Below the pieces are notes generated by a model that did not search any database, was not told the origin of the DNA, and saw only the letters and a program-made list of their open reading frames with translations. Source: CBDCYH01 sp965224105 (GTDB taxonomy: Bacteria > Bacteroidota > Rhodothermia > Rhodothermales > JABDKH01). From it: a stretch of DNA of 64,000 bases. The DNA is taken from NCBI GenBank assembly GCA_965224105.1, contig CBDCYH010000002.1, forward strand, positions 930,001-994,000, read 5' to 3'. Shown here piece by piece: positions 15,966-24,837 of the stretch (position 1 is the first letter of the stretch; every line of letters starts with the position of its first letter). Both the position numbers and the translations under genes were made by a program.

Positions 15966-18900
15966 ATGGCCGAAGTAACATCCGATAACAAAATAGTCGA
16001 ACAGTCCGATACGGACGCTCGAGCATCCGCCACGAACGGATCGGCGTCTCCCCAACAAACGCTCCTCGCAATTTCCACGGAGATGTCGGATGAGGTTGCG
16101 CGCTTTCGCAGTGTGTGGAGCGAGGAGGTCGACACAAAAATTCGCACACCTCTGAAAGAGCTTTTTCAAAATGCTCTGCTGGCGCACGCTGATCACCGCG
16201 CTGAACTGTATAACACCACATCAGACAATTTCACCATTGCGGCGCTGGACAACTATATCACCGGGACTCGCGCAGATGTGTTGCAGCCAATATTCTCCTT
16301 CTTCTCTGAAAAGAATTGCGCGGATGTGGTGGGAGATGCGTTTGCCTCCGGCTTGGAGGTAGTTAAAACTCTAGAGGGGCGATATCCATCTGAAATTGTC
16401 GTGGACGAGACGCCGGATATTTTTCGCCCCGCACCTTCGGACAGCTGGTCCACATTCTTTAGAAAACGAGCGGCACGGTTAAAGCGGATGTTTGGTGGCA
16501 GCAAGCGTCGCGTCCGCCGCGTACCGATCTTCGCGATTACGCAATACCACCTCCATCGACGATTACCCATTATCGCCTCACCCCTCCACGATGATTTGCA
16601 AGAGTCGCTGGCAAATATCGTTGGCCTTGTCGAATCAACGGCGTCGCACTGGATCCACGACACACTCGCAAGCACCCGACAGGTGCGCAGGCGAATGTTG
16701 TCGCAAGAGTCAGCGGACAACCCTGAGGGAACGGAGGAGCAGGAGGAGCCCAACCACCCCGCTGCCGATGTTTTCGAATCAGGCGAGGCATTTCAAAACA
16801 GATTGCTGCAGCTGGTCGATCTGTGTGAGCAGATAAGAGCTGAATCGGATAAGGTCACTGTTAAATTCGACATGGCGCAAAGCCTGTTTGATACCGATCT
16901 GCGAGATGGCGGCACGTTCCTGCTTCCCTTGTCGGATCGCCGCCTCCGCAAGGGTGAGTATCAGGCTGGTGAGATTCTTAATTCGAAACGCGAAACCTGG
17001 CACGCTTGGCATTCGGCAGCGCAAGATCGATTCAAACTCCTGGATCGCCTTCTCGCTCTGCGCGCCACAGTGTACCAGCTGGCCAGGCGTGTCCTGGATA
17101 GAATCGACCGGACGTCGCTCCAACCTGCGCACCGCGCTTTTGCCAAGATCCGTGAGGGAATTGTCGCATCGAAAACGGAGATCGAATCAGCTAAAGAAAC
17201 CGCGACGATTGAATCCCTCCAGGAACTCATCACCGGGCAACACAAAAAGTTGACACGACTATTTGATCGGGCAATTGCGAGCCTGCCGGGTTTGGTATCG
17301 CGAGAAAATGCACTAACCGAACCTGGAAAAGAAGAGTGGAAAGCGTTTTCTCGTTTTGTTGACACCTTGCCCGAAAAGTTGGTCGTCCACCCGCTCAAGG
17401 AGGATCATCAAATGGTTGACCCGCTCTTATGGGAGCGGGAGATAGAATTCCAGCATGGCGTACGGGGTGTTGTCTTTGATTCGATTGCCGCGCCGCTAAG
17501 GCAGAGCGCTTCGAAGTTGCAGCAGGGCCTGGTTCGGGCGTGGACTGAATTCGAACAGGTTCGACACATCTCGCTGTTTAATCTTGAAGCTGCAGCAGCG
17601 GAGCTGTCGGGCGAGAATATCGATGAGGAGGTGGAGGCCGGAGAATCCGAAGAACCCGTTGACAACTTTACCGCGGGTTACGAGCTGGCGGTTGTCGGGG
17701 CCGATCGAGCAGTGGCCGCGCTCGACGAGCTGGTACAAAAACTGGAAAACCCGTGGCGTGAGTTTTCGAACACGGTGGATAAGGAGTTCTTCGAGGAGTG
17801 GAACGCGATTCACATCCGCGTGCGCACTCTGGACCAGTCATCTGGCCGGATGGCCGACCTCAACACCAGGATTGATCGACTCCGTGAACGTTCTCTTGCA
17901 AACCTTCGGGCGGGCTGGGCCGAGACCAAACTCAGGTGGGCCGTTACGGCACGAGCGGTTACCAGGAGAATCAATCGGCTCATCCGCAAGGGTCGAACCG
18001 CGGTGGGTGCCGTTAAGGACGACCAGGCTTTGCGTGCCCAAACGGTCGAGGCCATTTCCAGCGTCGTTGAGTTTAAAAGCACGCTACCGCTCGTTTACAG
18101 ACGATTGTTTTCTTTTGATGCGCTTGAAGATTCTTCCTTGCTGGAAGGCAGGAGCGAAGACATTGACTGGGCCCGCAATCACTACGAGCGCTGGCAAACA
18201 GGTCACCACGTTGGATTGGCGGTTGTTGTCGGGATGCCAGGTTCGGGACGGACAAGTTTTCTGAACGCACTTGCGTCAACTACCTTTGAGGATGTCGTTG
18301 TTCACAAACTTACACTGAGCCATCGGATTGAGGACGAGGCGACACTGATTCGCGCCCTGACCGAAACGGCAGAGCTATCGGGCGACATTTCTACTTTTGC
18401 CGAGCTTGAAAACGCGCTGCAAACTCTTGCTGGTGACTTGCGGCCGATATATCTCATCGACAATGTCGAGCATCTGATGCTGAACTGCGCCCGCGGTCGG
18501 GAGCTCATTGAGGAGTTTCTGCTCTTCTTGTCCCGATCAGACACGCGTATCTGTTGGATCATGTCCATCGCAGCGCCTGCCTGGAAGTATCTACGTAAGA
18601 CTGCACCGGCTGCTGCTGGGTTTGTCGTCTCCCGACATCTCGATGATCTTGGGAAGTTTGACTACGAATCCCTGATAATGAACCGGCACAGACGAAGTGG
18701 CATGCCCGTTCATTTTCTGGAGCCGGCAACGTCTACGGCCCTTGCCCGCCAACGCCTACGCAAAGCCTCTACGGACGAGGAAAAGCAGGAGATCCTGCGC
18801 GAGAATTATTTCGACCGGTTAAGCAAACTGTGTGGGCAAAATGTAATGCTCGGCTTATTCTACTGGCTGAGGTCAGCGGATTTTGAAGCGGACGCGGGCG

Positions 18901-19229
18901 TACTTACCGTCAAGCCGATAGTACCCTTATACTTCGATTTCCTGAACAAGATGGAGCAGCCGTTGGCCTTCACGCTTCGCGCTATGCTTGTTCACAACAC
19001 GTTGAACGTCGAGGAGCACAACAAAATTTTCCGGTTGGGTTCGGACGAGACCACGTTTATCCTGGACACGCTACTGAATGGAGGGTTGGTGCACGCATCT
19101 GATATTGCGTTGGATCGGACCAAAGCCACCGACAGAAATTTCTTTGATCCCACGAAGCGCTACCGCATTCACCCACTGGTGATCCACAACATCGTGCAGT
19201 TCTTGAGGGGGCGGAATATTCTGCACTAG
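15966..19229 (+). CDS. Large P-loop NTPase with long helical N-terminal region
   Basis: A 1087-residue protein of unknown role. The first 750 residues are mainly helical, with charged, coiled-coil-like stretches and no clear membrane segment or signal. A P-loop ATPase domain follows, with Walker A GMPGSGRTS at 756-764 and Walker B YLIDN with Asp832; the layout resembles AAA/STAND-type NTPases. The C-terminus (RYRIHPLVIHNIVQFL) resembles a winged-helix end. The ATG at 15966 was chosen; the longer frame from 15810 overlaps the previous gene by 125 bp. It starts 31 bp after the barrel fusion gene, suggesting one transcript. Confidence 0.75.
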   Translation: MAEVTSDNKIVEQSDTDARASATNGSASPQQTLLAISTEMSDEVARFRSVWSEEVDTKIRTPLKELFQNALLAHADHRAELYNTTSDNFTIAALDNYITGTRADVLQPIFSFFSEKNCADVVGDAFASGLEVVKTLEGRYPSEIVVDETPDIFRPAPSDSWSTFFRKRAARLKRMFGGSKRRVRRVPIFAITQYHLHRRLPIIASPLHDDLQESLANIVGLVESTASHWIHDTLASTRQVRRRMLSQESADNPEGTEEQEEPNHPAADVFESGEAFQNRLLQLVDLCEQIRAESDKVTVKFDMAQSLFDTDLRDGGTFLLPLSDRRLRKGEYQAGEILNSKRETWHAWHSAAQDRFKLLDRLLALRATVYQLARRVLDRIDRTSLQPAHRAFAKIREGIVASKTEIESAKETATIESLQELITGQHKKLTRLFDRAIASLPGLVSRENALTEPGKEEWKAFSRFVDTLPEKLVVHPLKEDHQMVDPLLWEREIEFQHGVRGVVFDSIAAPLRQSASKLQQGLVRAWTEFEQVRHISLFNLEAAAAELSGENIDEEVEAGESEEPVDNFTAGYELAVVGADRAVAALDELVQKLENPWREFSNTVDKEFFEEWNAIHIRVRTLDQSSGRMADLNTRIDRLRERSLANLRAGWAETKLRWAVTARAVTRRINRLIRKGRTAVGAVKDDQALRAQTVEAISSVVEFKSTLPLVYRRLFSFDALEDSSLLEGRSEDIDWARNHYERWQTGHHVGLAVVVGMPGSGRTSFLNALASTTFEDVVVHKLTLSHRIEDEATLIRALTETAELSGDISTFAELENALQTLAGDLRPIYLIDNVEHLMLNCARGRELIEEFLLFLSRSDTRICWIMSIAAPAWKYLRKTAPAAAGFVVSRHLDDLGKFDYESLIMNRHRRSGMPVHFLEPATSTALARQRLRKASTDEEKQEILRENYFDRLSKLCGQNVMLGLFYWLRSADFEADAGVLTVKPIVPLYFDFLNKMEQPLAFTLRAMLVHNTLNVEEHNKIFRLGSDETTFILDTLLNGGLVHASDIALDRTKATDRNFFDPTKRYRIHPLVIHNIVQFLRGRNILH

Positions 19230-19639
19230 GTGGGTGGGCTCTCATCCCAGTGATCACCTGGCAGGTATGTACTGAAGTACCACAGTTGGCCTTCGGGATC
19301 TTCAGTGAGGTAGCCGCGGGCACCGTACTCCTCATCTTTCAACTCTTGCACGACCTTGGCACCAGATGCAACCGCGTGATCGTAGTGGCTATCCGGATCG
19401 CTCACGTACACGCATACGCAGGAACTCCTCTGCACGGAACGACCATTATAGTCCTTGGGTGAGCTAACGAACACGACGGCATTGCCTAGACTGAGTTCTG
19501 AGTGGGCAATGGAATCACCCGCTCCAGGAACGATCAACCTGGTCTGGAATCCGAACGACGAGCAGAGCCACTCTATGGCTTTCTTTGCGTCTCCGTACGC
19601 GAGTGAAGCGACGACATAACATGGCGCTACTTTTGACAT
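19226..19639 (-). CDS. VOC-superfamily (glyoxalase-like) protein
   Basis: A 137-residue vicinal-oxygen-chelate fold protein of the PhnB/YdfO-like type. It has the two-module pattern with AIEWLCSSFGFQTRLIVPG in the first half and DPDSHYDHAVASGAKVVQELKDEEYGARGYLTEDPEGQLWYF in the second. The conserved EDPEGQLW end is diagnostic. Its stop overlaps the stop of the convergent NTPase gene by 4 bp. The reaction cannot be told; many such proteins are resistance or isomerase enzymes. Confidence 0.88.
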   Translation of the reverse strand: MSKVAPCYVVASLAYGDAKKAIEWLCSSFGFQTRLIVPGAGDSIAHSELSLGNAVVFVSSPKDYNGRSVQRSSCVCVYVSDPDSHYDHAVASGAKVVQELKDEEYGARGYLTEDPEGQLWYFSTYLPGDHWDESPPT

Positions 19640-19711
19640 AAGATTGCTTGTGCGGGTTATGGTACGCTACAAGCTAGCGAATGCCTGGCTATCCTGCCTG
19701 ATCGGGTCCGA

Positions 19712-19755
19712 CAAAAAAGAAAGGCCCACCCGGGCAAATGTGGGTGGACCTTTCC
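19712..19755 (-). terminator. Rho-independent terminator of rpoD
   Basis: On the minus strand, GGAAAGGTCCACCC and GGGTGGGCCTTTC form a long stem with one mismatch around ACATTTGCCC, followed directly by TTTTTT. It lies 45-90 bp after the rpoD stop codon. Confidence 0.88.
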
Positions 19756-19800
19756 TGGTCAGCATGCCTTCTTCGAACATGCTTCTATAGGTGCGTAGCC

Positions 19801-20640
19801 TCAGCCGATATGCATCTGTAGCTCTTCGCGACGGTGCTTCTGGCGGAGTTTGCGTAGCGCCTTTTCCTTTATCTGCCGTACGCGTTCGCGTGTGAGGCCG
19901 AACCGCTGTCCTATTTCCTCCAGCGTAAGAGGATGCTCACGGCCGATTCCAAAGTACAGCCGTGTGATCTCCGCTTCCCGGGGATGCAGCAGGCTTAGTG
20001 CACGCTCAATGTCGATCTTTAGCGATTCATCCATGAGCGTCTCATCCGGCGAAAGATCTTCGTCGTTGGGAAGCACATCGAGAAGGCTGTTGTCGTCATC
20101 TTCGTTGAACGGAGCGTCCATCGAAAGGTGACGGCCGGTGTGCTGCATTGCCTCTCTCACCTTGCCCACGTCTACTTCGAGCTCCTTGGCGAGCTCCTCA
20201 ATGTTGGGCTGCCTTTCGTGGACCTGAGACAACTTCGCACTCGTCTTCCTGATTTTCGAAATGGTCCCGATTCTGTTAAGCGGCAACCGCACGACGCGGC
20301 TCTGCTCGGCGAGGGCCTGCAGAATCGCCTGACGAATCCACCAGACCGCGTACGAGATGAACTTGAAACCTCTCGTCTCATCAAAACGCTGGGCGGCTTT
20401 AATAAGACCGTAGTTTCCTTCATTGATCAGGTCGGCCAGAGTTAAACCCTGACCCTGATACTTCTTCGCAACCGATACCACAAATCGCAGGTTTGCGCGT
20501 GTGAGCCGGTGAAGGGCATCTTGATCGTTCTGTTTTATTCTGCGCGCAAGCTCAACTTCCTCAGCAGGTGTGAGGAGGGGGATCTGACCAATCTCCTGGA
20601 GATACTGGTCAAGCATACGTTGCTGGCGAGGGACGTACAT
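19801..20640 (-). CDS. rpoD: Primary sigma factor RpoD/SigA, short form
   Basis: A 279-residue housekeeping-type sigma factor. Region 1.2 appears in MLDQYLQEIGQIPLLTPAEEVELARRI, region 2 in DLINEGNYGLIKAAQRFDETRGFKF and SYAVWWIRQAI, region 3 in the middle, and region 4 in LTLEEIGQRFGLTRERVRQIKEKAL. It lacks the long region 1.1 and non-conserved insert, giving the compact form typical of Bacteroidota and relatives. The N-terminus MYVPRQQRMLDQYLQEIG resembles Rhodothermota forms as I recall them. It is followed by a strong terminator. A 498-bp gene-free stretch lies upstream. Confidence 0.95.
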   Translation of the reverse strand: MYVPRQQRMLDQYLQEIGQIPLLTPAEEVELARRIKQNDQDALHRLTRANLRFVVSVAKKYQGQGLTLADLINEGNYGLIKAAQRFDETRGFKFISYAVWWIRQAILQALAEQSRVVRLPLNRIGTISKIRKTSAKLSQVHERQPNIEELAKELEVDVGKVREAMQHTGRHLSMDAPFNEDDDNSLLDVLPNDEDLSPDETLMDESLKIDIERALSLLHPREAEITRLYFGIGREHPLTLEEIGQRFGLTRERVRQIKEKALRKLRQKHRREELQMHIG

Positions 20641-21138
20641 ATAGCTAATGCCTAAATGGACTGAATTTAATTTTACCGGTCCTAATGTGGACTACGCTCT
20701 CAGGGGCTTCGCGTTTCGAAAACGGCTCGGAATCACGCGCACCAAGGGCATGTTGTTCCCGCAACTTCGGACCTATTTCGCAGGTTGGCGAAGTTAAACC
20801 GCTGGGCACCTTTTTTGGCCGTGCGGGGACGAACTTTGTCGCGTTGGGCGCAACATTTTTTGCACGACTGCGACAGCGATTTACTTGAGTTCGCGACCCG
20901 AAAAAATAGTGCCAGAAACCTGTTGTACTCGTCGGATGAGCGGGCACTTCGCCTCCGCTATAACTTTCTACCTCGCCGACTCGCATGTACTTCAGACTAC
21001 TACTTGGTGATGGATTGGGGGCCTTGCGATCCCTGTAGTTTCTGGTACGCACAAAAGCTGGAAAGTTGTTACTTCACCCCTACTCCTTCACCACAAACCG
21101 TATCATGAAACTCGCTAACGGTTCAGGACGGTGATCCA
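20641..21138. other. Divergent intergenic region of rpoD and folP, no gene seen
   Basis: About 500 bp with no convincing gene. A minus-strand frame of 135 codons (20645-21052) has no family resemblance and overlaps the rpoD promoter area, so it was not called. AGTGCC and GGCACT arms (about 20910-20950) could form a weak hairpin. It must contain the rpoD and folP promoters. Confidence 0.45.
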
Positions 21139-22035
21139 ATGACAACAACCATTCTAAACATAGGCGCACTCACCATCGAGCCGCCTCTGGTCCGAGAGCG
21201 CCCGGCCTATACCATGGGCATCCTGAATGTGACCCCGGATTCCTTCTCCGATGGCGGCCTGTACGAATCCGTTGGCGCGGCCGTTGATCGCGTCGGCGTG
21301 ATGATCGAGCAGGGCGCCGACTGCATCGACATTGGCGGAGCCTCCTCCAGACCCAGGGGATCAGCGTACGGCAAAGGCGCAGCTGTCCTCTCGGCGGAAG
21401 AAGAAGCAGAACGGGTAGTCCCCAGCCTGGTGGCTATTCGCTCTACATTCCCAACCGTACCCATTTCCGTTGATACCTACCATGCTTTGGTCGCTCGGGA
21501 AGCTATCGCAGCGGGCGCCGACGCCATCAACGACATCACGGCCCTCCAATTCGATCCAGACATGATCGATGTTGTTGCAAAATCATCCGTTCCGGTCATC
21601 CTGATGCACTCGGTGGGGTCCCCGGGAGCCATGCCGCACGAACATCTCGAGCAAGACGTCGAACATGTTGTTGCTGATTCTCTGTCCGCATCCATCAGCC
21701 AGGCTCAAGCGGCGGGCATCTCCGACATCATCGTCGATCCGGGTTTTGGGTTTGGCAAAACCGAGCGTGGCAACTTTCGACTCTTGAGGAATCTGGATTA
21801 CCTCCGAAAACTTAATAGACCGATTCTTGTTGGACTATCTAGGAAAACAATGATCGGCCAAGGCATCGGTAAACAGAGCGAGCATCCGAAGCATCGGGTC
21901 GTTGGCTCCGTCGCCGCGGCCGTACTCGCAGTTACCAACGGCGCATCAATTGTCCGCACGCACGATGTCGCCGAAACATCCGAGGCATTACAGATTGTAT
22001 ACGCAACGCAGCTTGAACAGCATGAACAGGAATAG
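21139..22035 (+). CDS. folP: Dihydropteroate synthase
   Basis: A 298-residue TIM-barrel enzyme condensing p-aminobenzoate with dihydropterin pyrophosphate in folate synthesis, the sulfonamide target. Signatures are GILNVTPDSFSDGG (about 28-41), DIGGASSRP (usually GGESTRPG), ISVDTYHALVAREAI, DIIVDPGFGFGK and PILVGLSRKTMIG. The family region is complete. It begins a run of four plus-strand genes (folP-cdaA-pcm-lysE) with very short gaps. Confidence 0.95.
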   Translation: MTTTILNIGALTIEPPLVRERPAYTMGILNVTPDSFSDGGLYESVGAAVDRVGVMIEQGADCIDIGGASSRPRGSAYGKGAAVLSAEEEAERVVPSLVAIRSTFPTVPISVDTYHALVAREAIAAGADAINDITALQFDPDMIDVVAKSSVPVILMHSVGSPGAMPHEHLEQDVEHVVADSLSASISQAQAAGISDIIVDPGFGFGKTERGNFRLLRNLDYLRKLNRPILVGLSRKTMIGQGIGKQSEHPKHRVVGSVAAAVLAVTNGASIVRTHDVAETSEALQIVYATQLEQHEQE

Positions 22036-22059
22036 GACTGAGAGACCACCGCGTTTTGC

Positions 22060-22899
22060 ATGACCATCTTTCAATGGGTCATACCGATACGACTTCAGGA
22101 TATCGCCGAGATACTCATCTTCGCGTACATCCTTTACAAGTTGTACACGTTCATGCGGGGCACCATCGCCGTACAAATCTTTCTCGGTCTCATGGCGCTC
22201 CTTGTTGCACAGCTCGTCGTATCCGCCCTCGACATGACGATGCTTGGTTCGCTGTTCGGCATCATTGGAGAAGTCTTCGTCCTCGCCATCATCATTCTTT
22301 TTCAGCCGGAAATTAGACGACTGCTACTTGTGTTGGGGCAGAACCCTCTCATACGAAGGTTTGTCCCACCCAGCGCTCATTCGCAACTCATCGACAATGT
22401 GGTTGAAGCAGTCGACGAGCTGAGCGCGAACCGCACCGGCGGACTAATTGCATTCGAACGTGGAATCGGTCTTCGCAACTACATCGAAACAGGCGTATCC
22501 ATACAGGCGAAAGTCACCAAGGAGCTCCTGATTGCAATGTTCTATTCGCAAAGCCCTCTACATGACGGAGCGGTGATTATCCGAAACAAAAGAATTGCTT
22601 CAGCCAGAAGTATCCTCCCCGTCTCTGCCAACATGAAGCTCAGTCCGCACCTTGGACTCCGGCATCGAAGCGCGGTAGGTCTCTCGGAAGTAACCGATGC
22701 CTTCGTGATCACTATATCAGAAGAAACCGGCCAGATCTCCGTGGCCGACGCCGGAAATTTGCGAACCGGATTGTCTCTACCACAACTGCATGACCTCCTG
22801 TCCGACGCGCTAAGTCCTAACGAAGAGCAGCACGTCGATGAAAATAGTTCAATGGAACTCCCTATCTTGGAATCTCAGGCAGCCATCTCCGAAGCTTGA
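22060..22899 (+). CDS. cdaA: Diadenylate cyclase CdaA
   Basis: A 279-residue membrane diadenylate cyclase making c-di-AMP from two ATP. It has hydrophobic N-terminal segments (to about 85) and a DisA_N/DAC catalytic domain with the active-site motifs DGA (169-171) and RHRSA (201-205). It starts 24 bp after folP. The folP-cdaA neighbourhood is common in Bacteroidota-type genomes. Regulators CdaR and GlmM are not in the window. Confidence 0.95.
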   Translation: MTIFQWVIPIRLQDIAEILIFAYILYKLYTFMRGTIAVQIFLGLMALLVAQLVVSALDMTMLGSLFGIIGEVFVLAIIILFQPEIRRLLLVLGQNPLIRRFVPPSAHSQLIDNVVEAVDELSANRTGGLIAFERGIGLRNYIETGVSIQAKVTKELLIAMFYSQSPLHDGAVIIRNKRIASARSILPVSANMKLSPHLGLRHRSAVGLSEVTDAFVITISEETGQISVADAGNLRTGLSLPQLHDLLSDALSPNEEQHVDENSSMELPILESQAAISEA

Positions 22900-22911
22900 C
22901 GTCCGAGACAA

Positions 22912-23565
22912 TTGAGCGATTGGAAATTTCAAAAAAGACGAAGCAGGTTAGTGCGCCAACTTCGGAGCAAAGGTATCTCCAACGAGCGGGTCCTCGCGGC
23001 TGTTGAGTCCGTCCCACGCCATCGCTTCGTCGATAACGGACTTGTCGCACGCGCATATCAGGATGAAGCGCTTCCCATAGGTTTGGGCCAGACCATCTCT
23101 CAACCTTTTACCGTCGCCTATCAATCCAGCCTGTTGCAGATTGAACCTGGCGACACCGTGTTGGAAATTGGCACCGGCAGCGGCTATCAGGCCGCAATCC
23201 TTGCCGAGATGGGCGCCACCGTATACTCGATCGAGCGACTTGAACCGCTCCTGCGTCGAACCAAGGAGCTTTTGGCGGAGCTCGGATACCGGGTAATTTC
23301 GAAACTCGCAGACGGAGGAGAGGGGTGGCCCGCGTTTGCTCCGTTCGATGCGATCATCGTCACCGCCGCTGCCATCTCGATACCCGAACCACTGCTCGAA
23401 CAACTTCGCGAACCTGACGAAGACCGGACAGGTGGTGTGCTGGTAATACCTGTTGGAGGACAGGAAGGCCAGACCATGTGGCGAATAACCTGCACCGGAA
23501 GCGGCACGTATGAGCGCGAAGAGTTGCACGGATTTCGCTTCGTGCCACTGGTTACTGAAAGCTGA
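22912..23565 (+). CDS. pcm: Protein-L-isoaspartate O-methyltransferase
   Basis: A 217-residue SAM-dependent methyltransferase repairing isoaspartyl residues in damaged proteins. The SAM-binding motif VLEIGTGSGYQAAILAEMG is clear, as are the family blocks VPRHRFV, ALPIGLGQTISQPFTVA and the post-II region FDAIIVTAA. The start is TTG at 22912, 12 bp after the cdaA stop, as no ATG or GTG in frame precedes the conserved region. Its TGA overlaps the ATG of the next gene by one base (TGATG). Confidence 0.93.
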   Translation: MSDWKFQKRRSRLVRQLRSKGISNERVLAAVESVPRHRFVDNGLVARAYQDEALPIGLGQTISQPFTVAYQSSLLQIEPGDTVLEIGTGSGYQAAILAEMGATVYSIERLEPLLRRTKELLAELGYRVISKLADGGEGWPAFAPFDAIIVTAAAISIPEPLLEQLREPDEDRTGGVLVIPVGGQEGQTMWRITCTGSGTYEREELHGFRFVPLVTES

Positions 23566-24191
23566 TGTCCCTCGACGTCTGGGCTGCCTTAGTCGCGACC
23601 CTGCTCATCTTGATGCTTTCGCCCGGGCCCAGTCATCTGTTGATGCTCTCCAACTCGCTTACCCACGGATTCAGACCATCACTGGCAACCGCACTGGGAG
23701 ACCTGACCGCCAACACGTTGCAGATGCTCGCCGCTGGCCTGGGTGTCGCCGCAGTCTTGCAAGCGATGCCGCGAACGTTTATCGCAATGCAGATTGTAGG
23801 AGTTTTCTACTTGCTCTTTCTCGGTGTTCGACAGCTTGCGCCACGCAACCCACCAAACACATCAGCCGAAACGGCTAAACAATCCGGCCGCTCCCTGTTC
23901 GCCCAGGGCTTTTTGAACTCTTCTCTCAACCCACGTGTGATCATTTTTTTTGCAGCCCTTTTTCCGCAGTTCATCTCTGCAGGTGAACGTCTGGCCCCAC
24001 AGTTAACCATACTCATGGTTACATTCTTAACGATCGACGCTCTGTTCCTCACTGCCTACGGAATTGCAGCAGAAAAACTGCGTAGTCGTTTTGCAGGTGG
24101 TATGCGAAAACTCCAGTTGCTGGGAGCAGGTGCGCTAATTGTAGCCGCGCTGCTACTCGCCGCAAAACTGGCAGTTAGTTTTGGGAATTAG
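23565..24191 (+). CDS. LysE/RhtB-family amino-acid exporter
   Basis: A 208-residue inner-membrane protein with about six hydrophobic segments and the family N-terminus LMLSPGPSHLLMLSNSLTHGF (LysE/RhtB pattern with a conserved Gly-Pro). Members export amino acids such as lysine, homoserine or threonine; the substrate here is unknown. It is translationally coupled to pcm (TGATG) and its 3' end overlaps the convergent vertex-protein gene by 4 bp. Confidence 0.9.
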   Translation: MSLDVWAALVATLLILMLSPGPSHLLMLSNSLTHGFRPSLATALGDLTANTLQMLAAGLGVAAVLQAMPRTFIAMQIVGVFYLLFLGVRQLAPRNPPNTSAETAKQSGRSLFAQGFLNSSLNPRVIIFFAALFPQFISAGERLAPQLTILMVTFLTIDALFLTAYGIAAEKLRSRFAGGMRKLQLLGAGALIVAALLLAAKLAVSFGN

Positions 24192-24484
24192 TCCTCGTCG
24201 CTTGTGGACCAACTCCACTGCTCCGTGGTCAGTTCATCCACCACCCCAACGACCGTCGCGTCGGTTGGCGTGAGATTTGGTTTGAATGGAATTGCCGCCT
24301 CGGCGGAGGTGGCATAGATAACCACATCACCTTCGCCACTATCCACTGTGTCGAGAGCGACAATGGGAGTCCCCAACTTTTTCCCCGAAAACGTTAGTGG
24401 CTGTATGATGAGATGTCTCCGGCCCTGCAGCGTCCCGTATTTCCGCGTGGCCCAGATGTTACCCACAACCTTGGCTAGCTTCAT
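24188..24484 (-). CDS. EutN/CcmL-family microcompartment vertex protein (copy 1)
   Basis: A 98-residue protein of the BMC-P (EutN/CcmL) family, which forms pentamers capping the vertices of bacterial microcompartments. Signatures are MKLAKVVGNIWATRK (N-terminal strand), VALDTVDSGEGDVVIY and the closing TVVGVVDEL. It overlaps the upstream copy by 4 bp, so the two are translationally coupled. No hexameric BMC shell gene is present in the window. Confidence 0.92.
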   Translation of the reverse strand: MKLAKVVGNIWATRKYGTLQGRRHLIIQPLTFSGKKLGTPIVALDTVDSGEGDVVIYATSAEAAIPFKPNLTPTDATVVGVVDELTTEQWSWSTSDED

Positions 24485-24780
24485 CCGTCGTACTCCGCGA
24501 GCAGTTCTTCCATGCGGGAGTAGTCAAGCTTGTCGACGATAGCCATTATCACCGCATCGATGGGTCGATTCCGGGTCATCTCCGTTTGCCGAGCGCTTGA
24601 TCCCTGCGCGACAAGCACCGTTTCCCCTTCCCCTGCGCCAACGCTGTCCACCGCGACGACAAATTTGGACTTTGGGGACTCGTCGAGATTAATCTCCCTT
24701 ACGATCTGGAGCTTCATGCCCACCAGTTGCTCGTCCTTCCTGGTGGCCCAGACCGTGCCGATTACCTTACCCAATATCAT
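24481..24780 (-). CDS. EutN/CcmL-family microcompartment vertex protein (copy 2)
   Basis: A 99-residue BMC-P protein, similar in layout to copy 1: MILGKVIGTVWATRK, VAVDSVGAGEGETVLVAQG and DAVIMAIVDKLD. The sequences differ considerably outside these motifs, so they are old paralogues, perhaps forming mixed or distinct pentamers. It lies 57 bp downstream of deoB in the same direction. Confidence 0.92.
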   Translation of the reverse strand: MILGKVIGTVWATRKDEQLVGMKLQIVREINLDESPKSKFVVAVDSVGAGEGETVLVAQGSSARQTEMTRNRPIDAVIMAIVDKLDYSRMEELLAEYDG

Positions 24781-24837
24781 GCGTCCTTAAACTCGTGCGG
24801 TGTGAATTGATCACTCAGAATATACGCACGGCAACCA

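Noticed and set aside
20645..21052. 135-codon minus-strand frame upstream of rpoD
   Set aside because: No recognisable domain, atypical composition, and it would occupy the rpoD promoter region.
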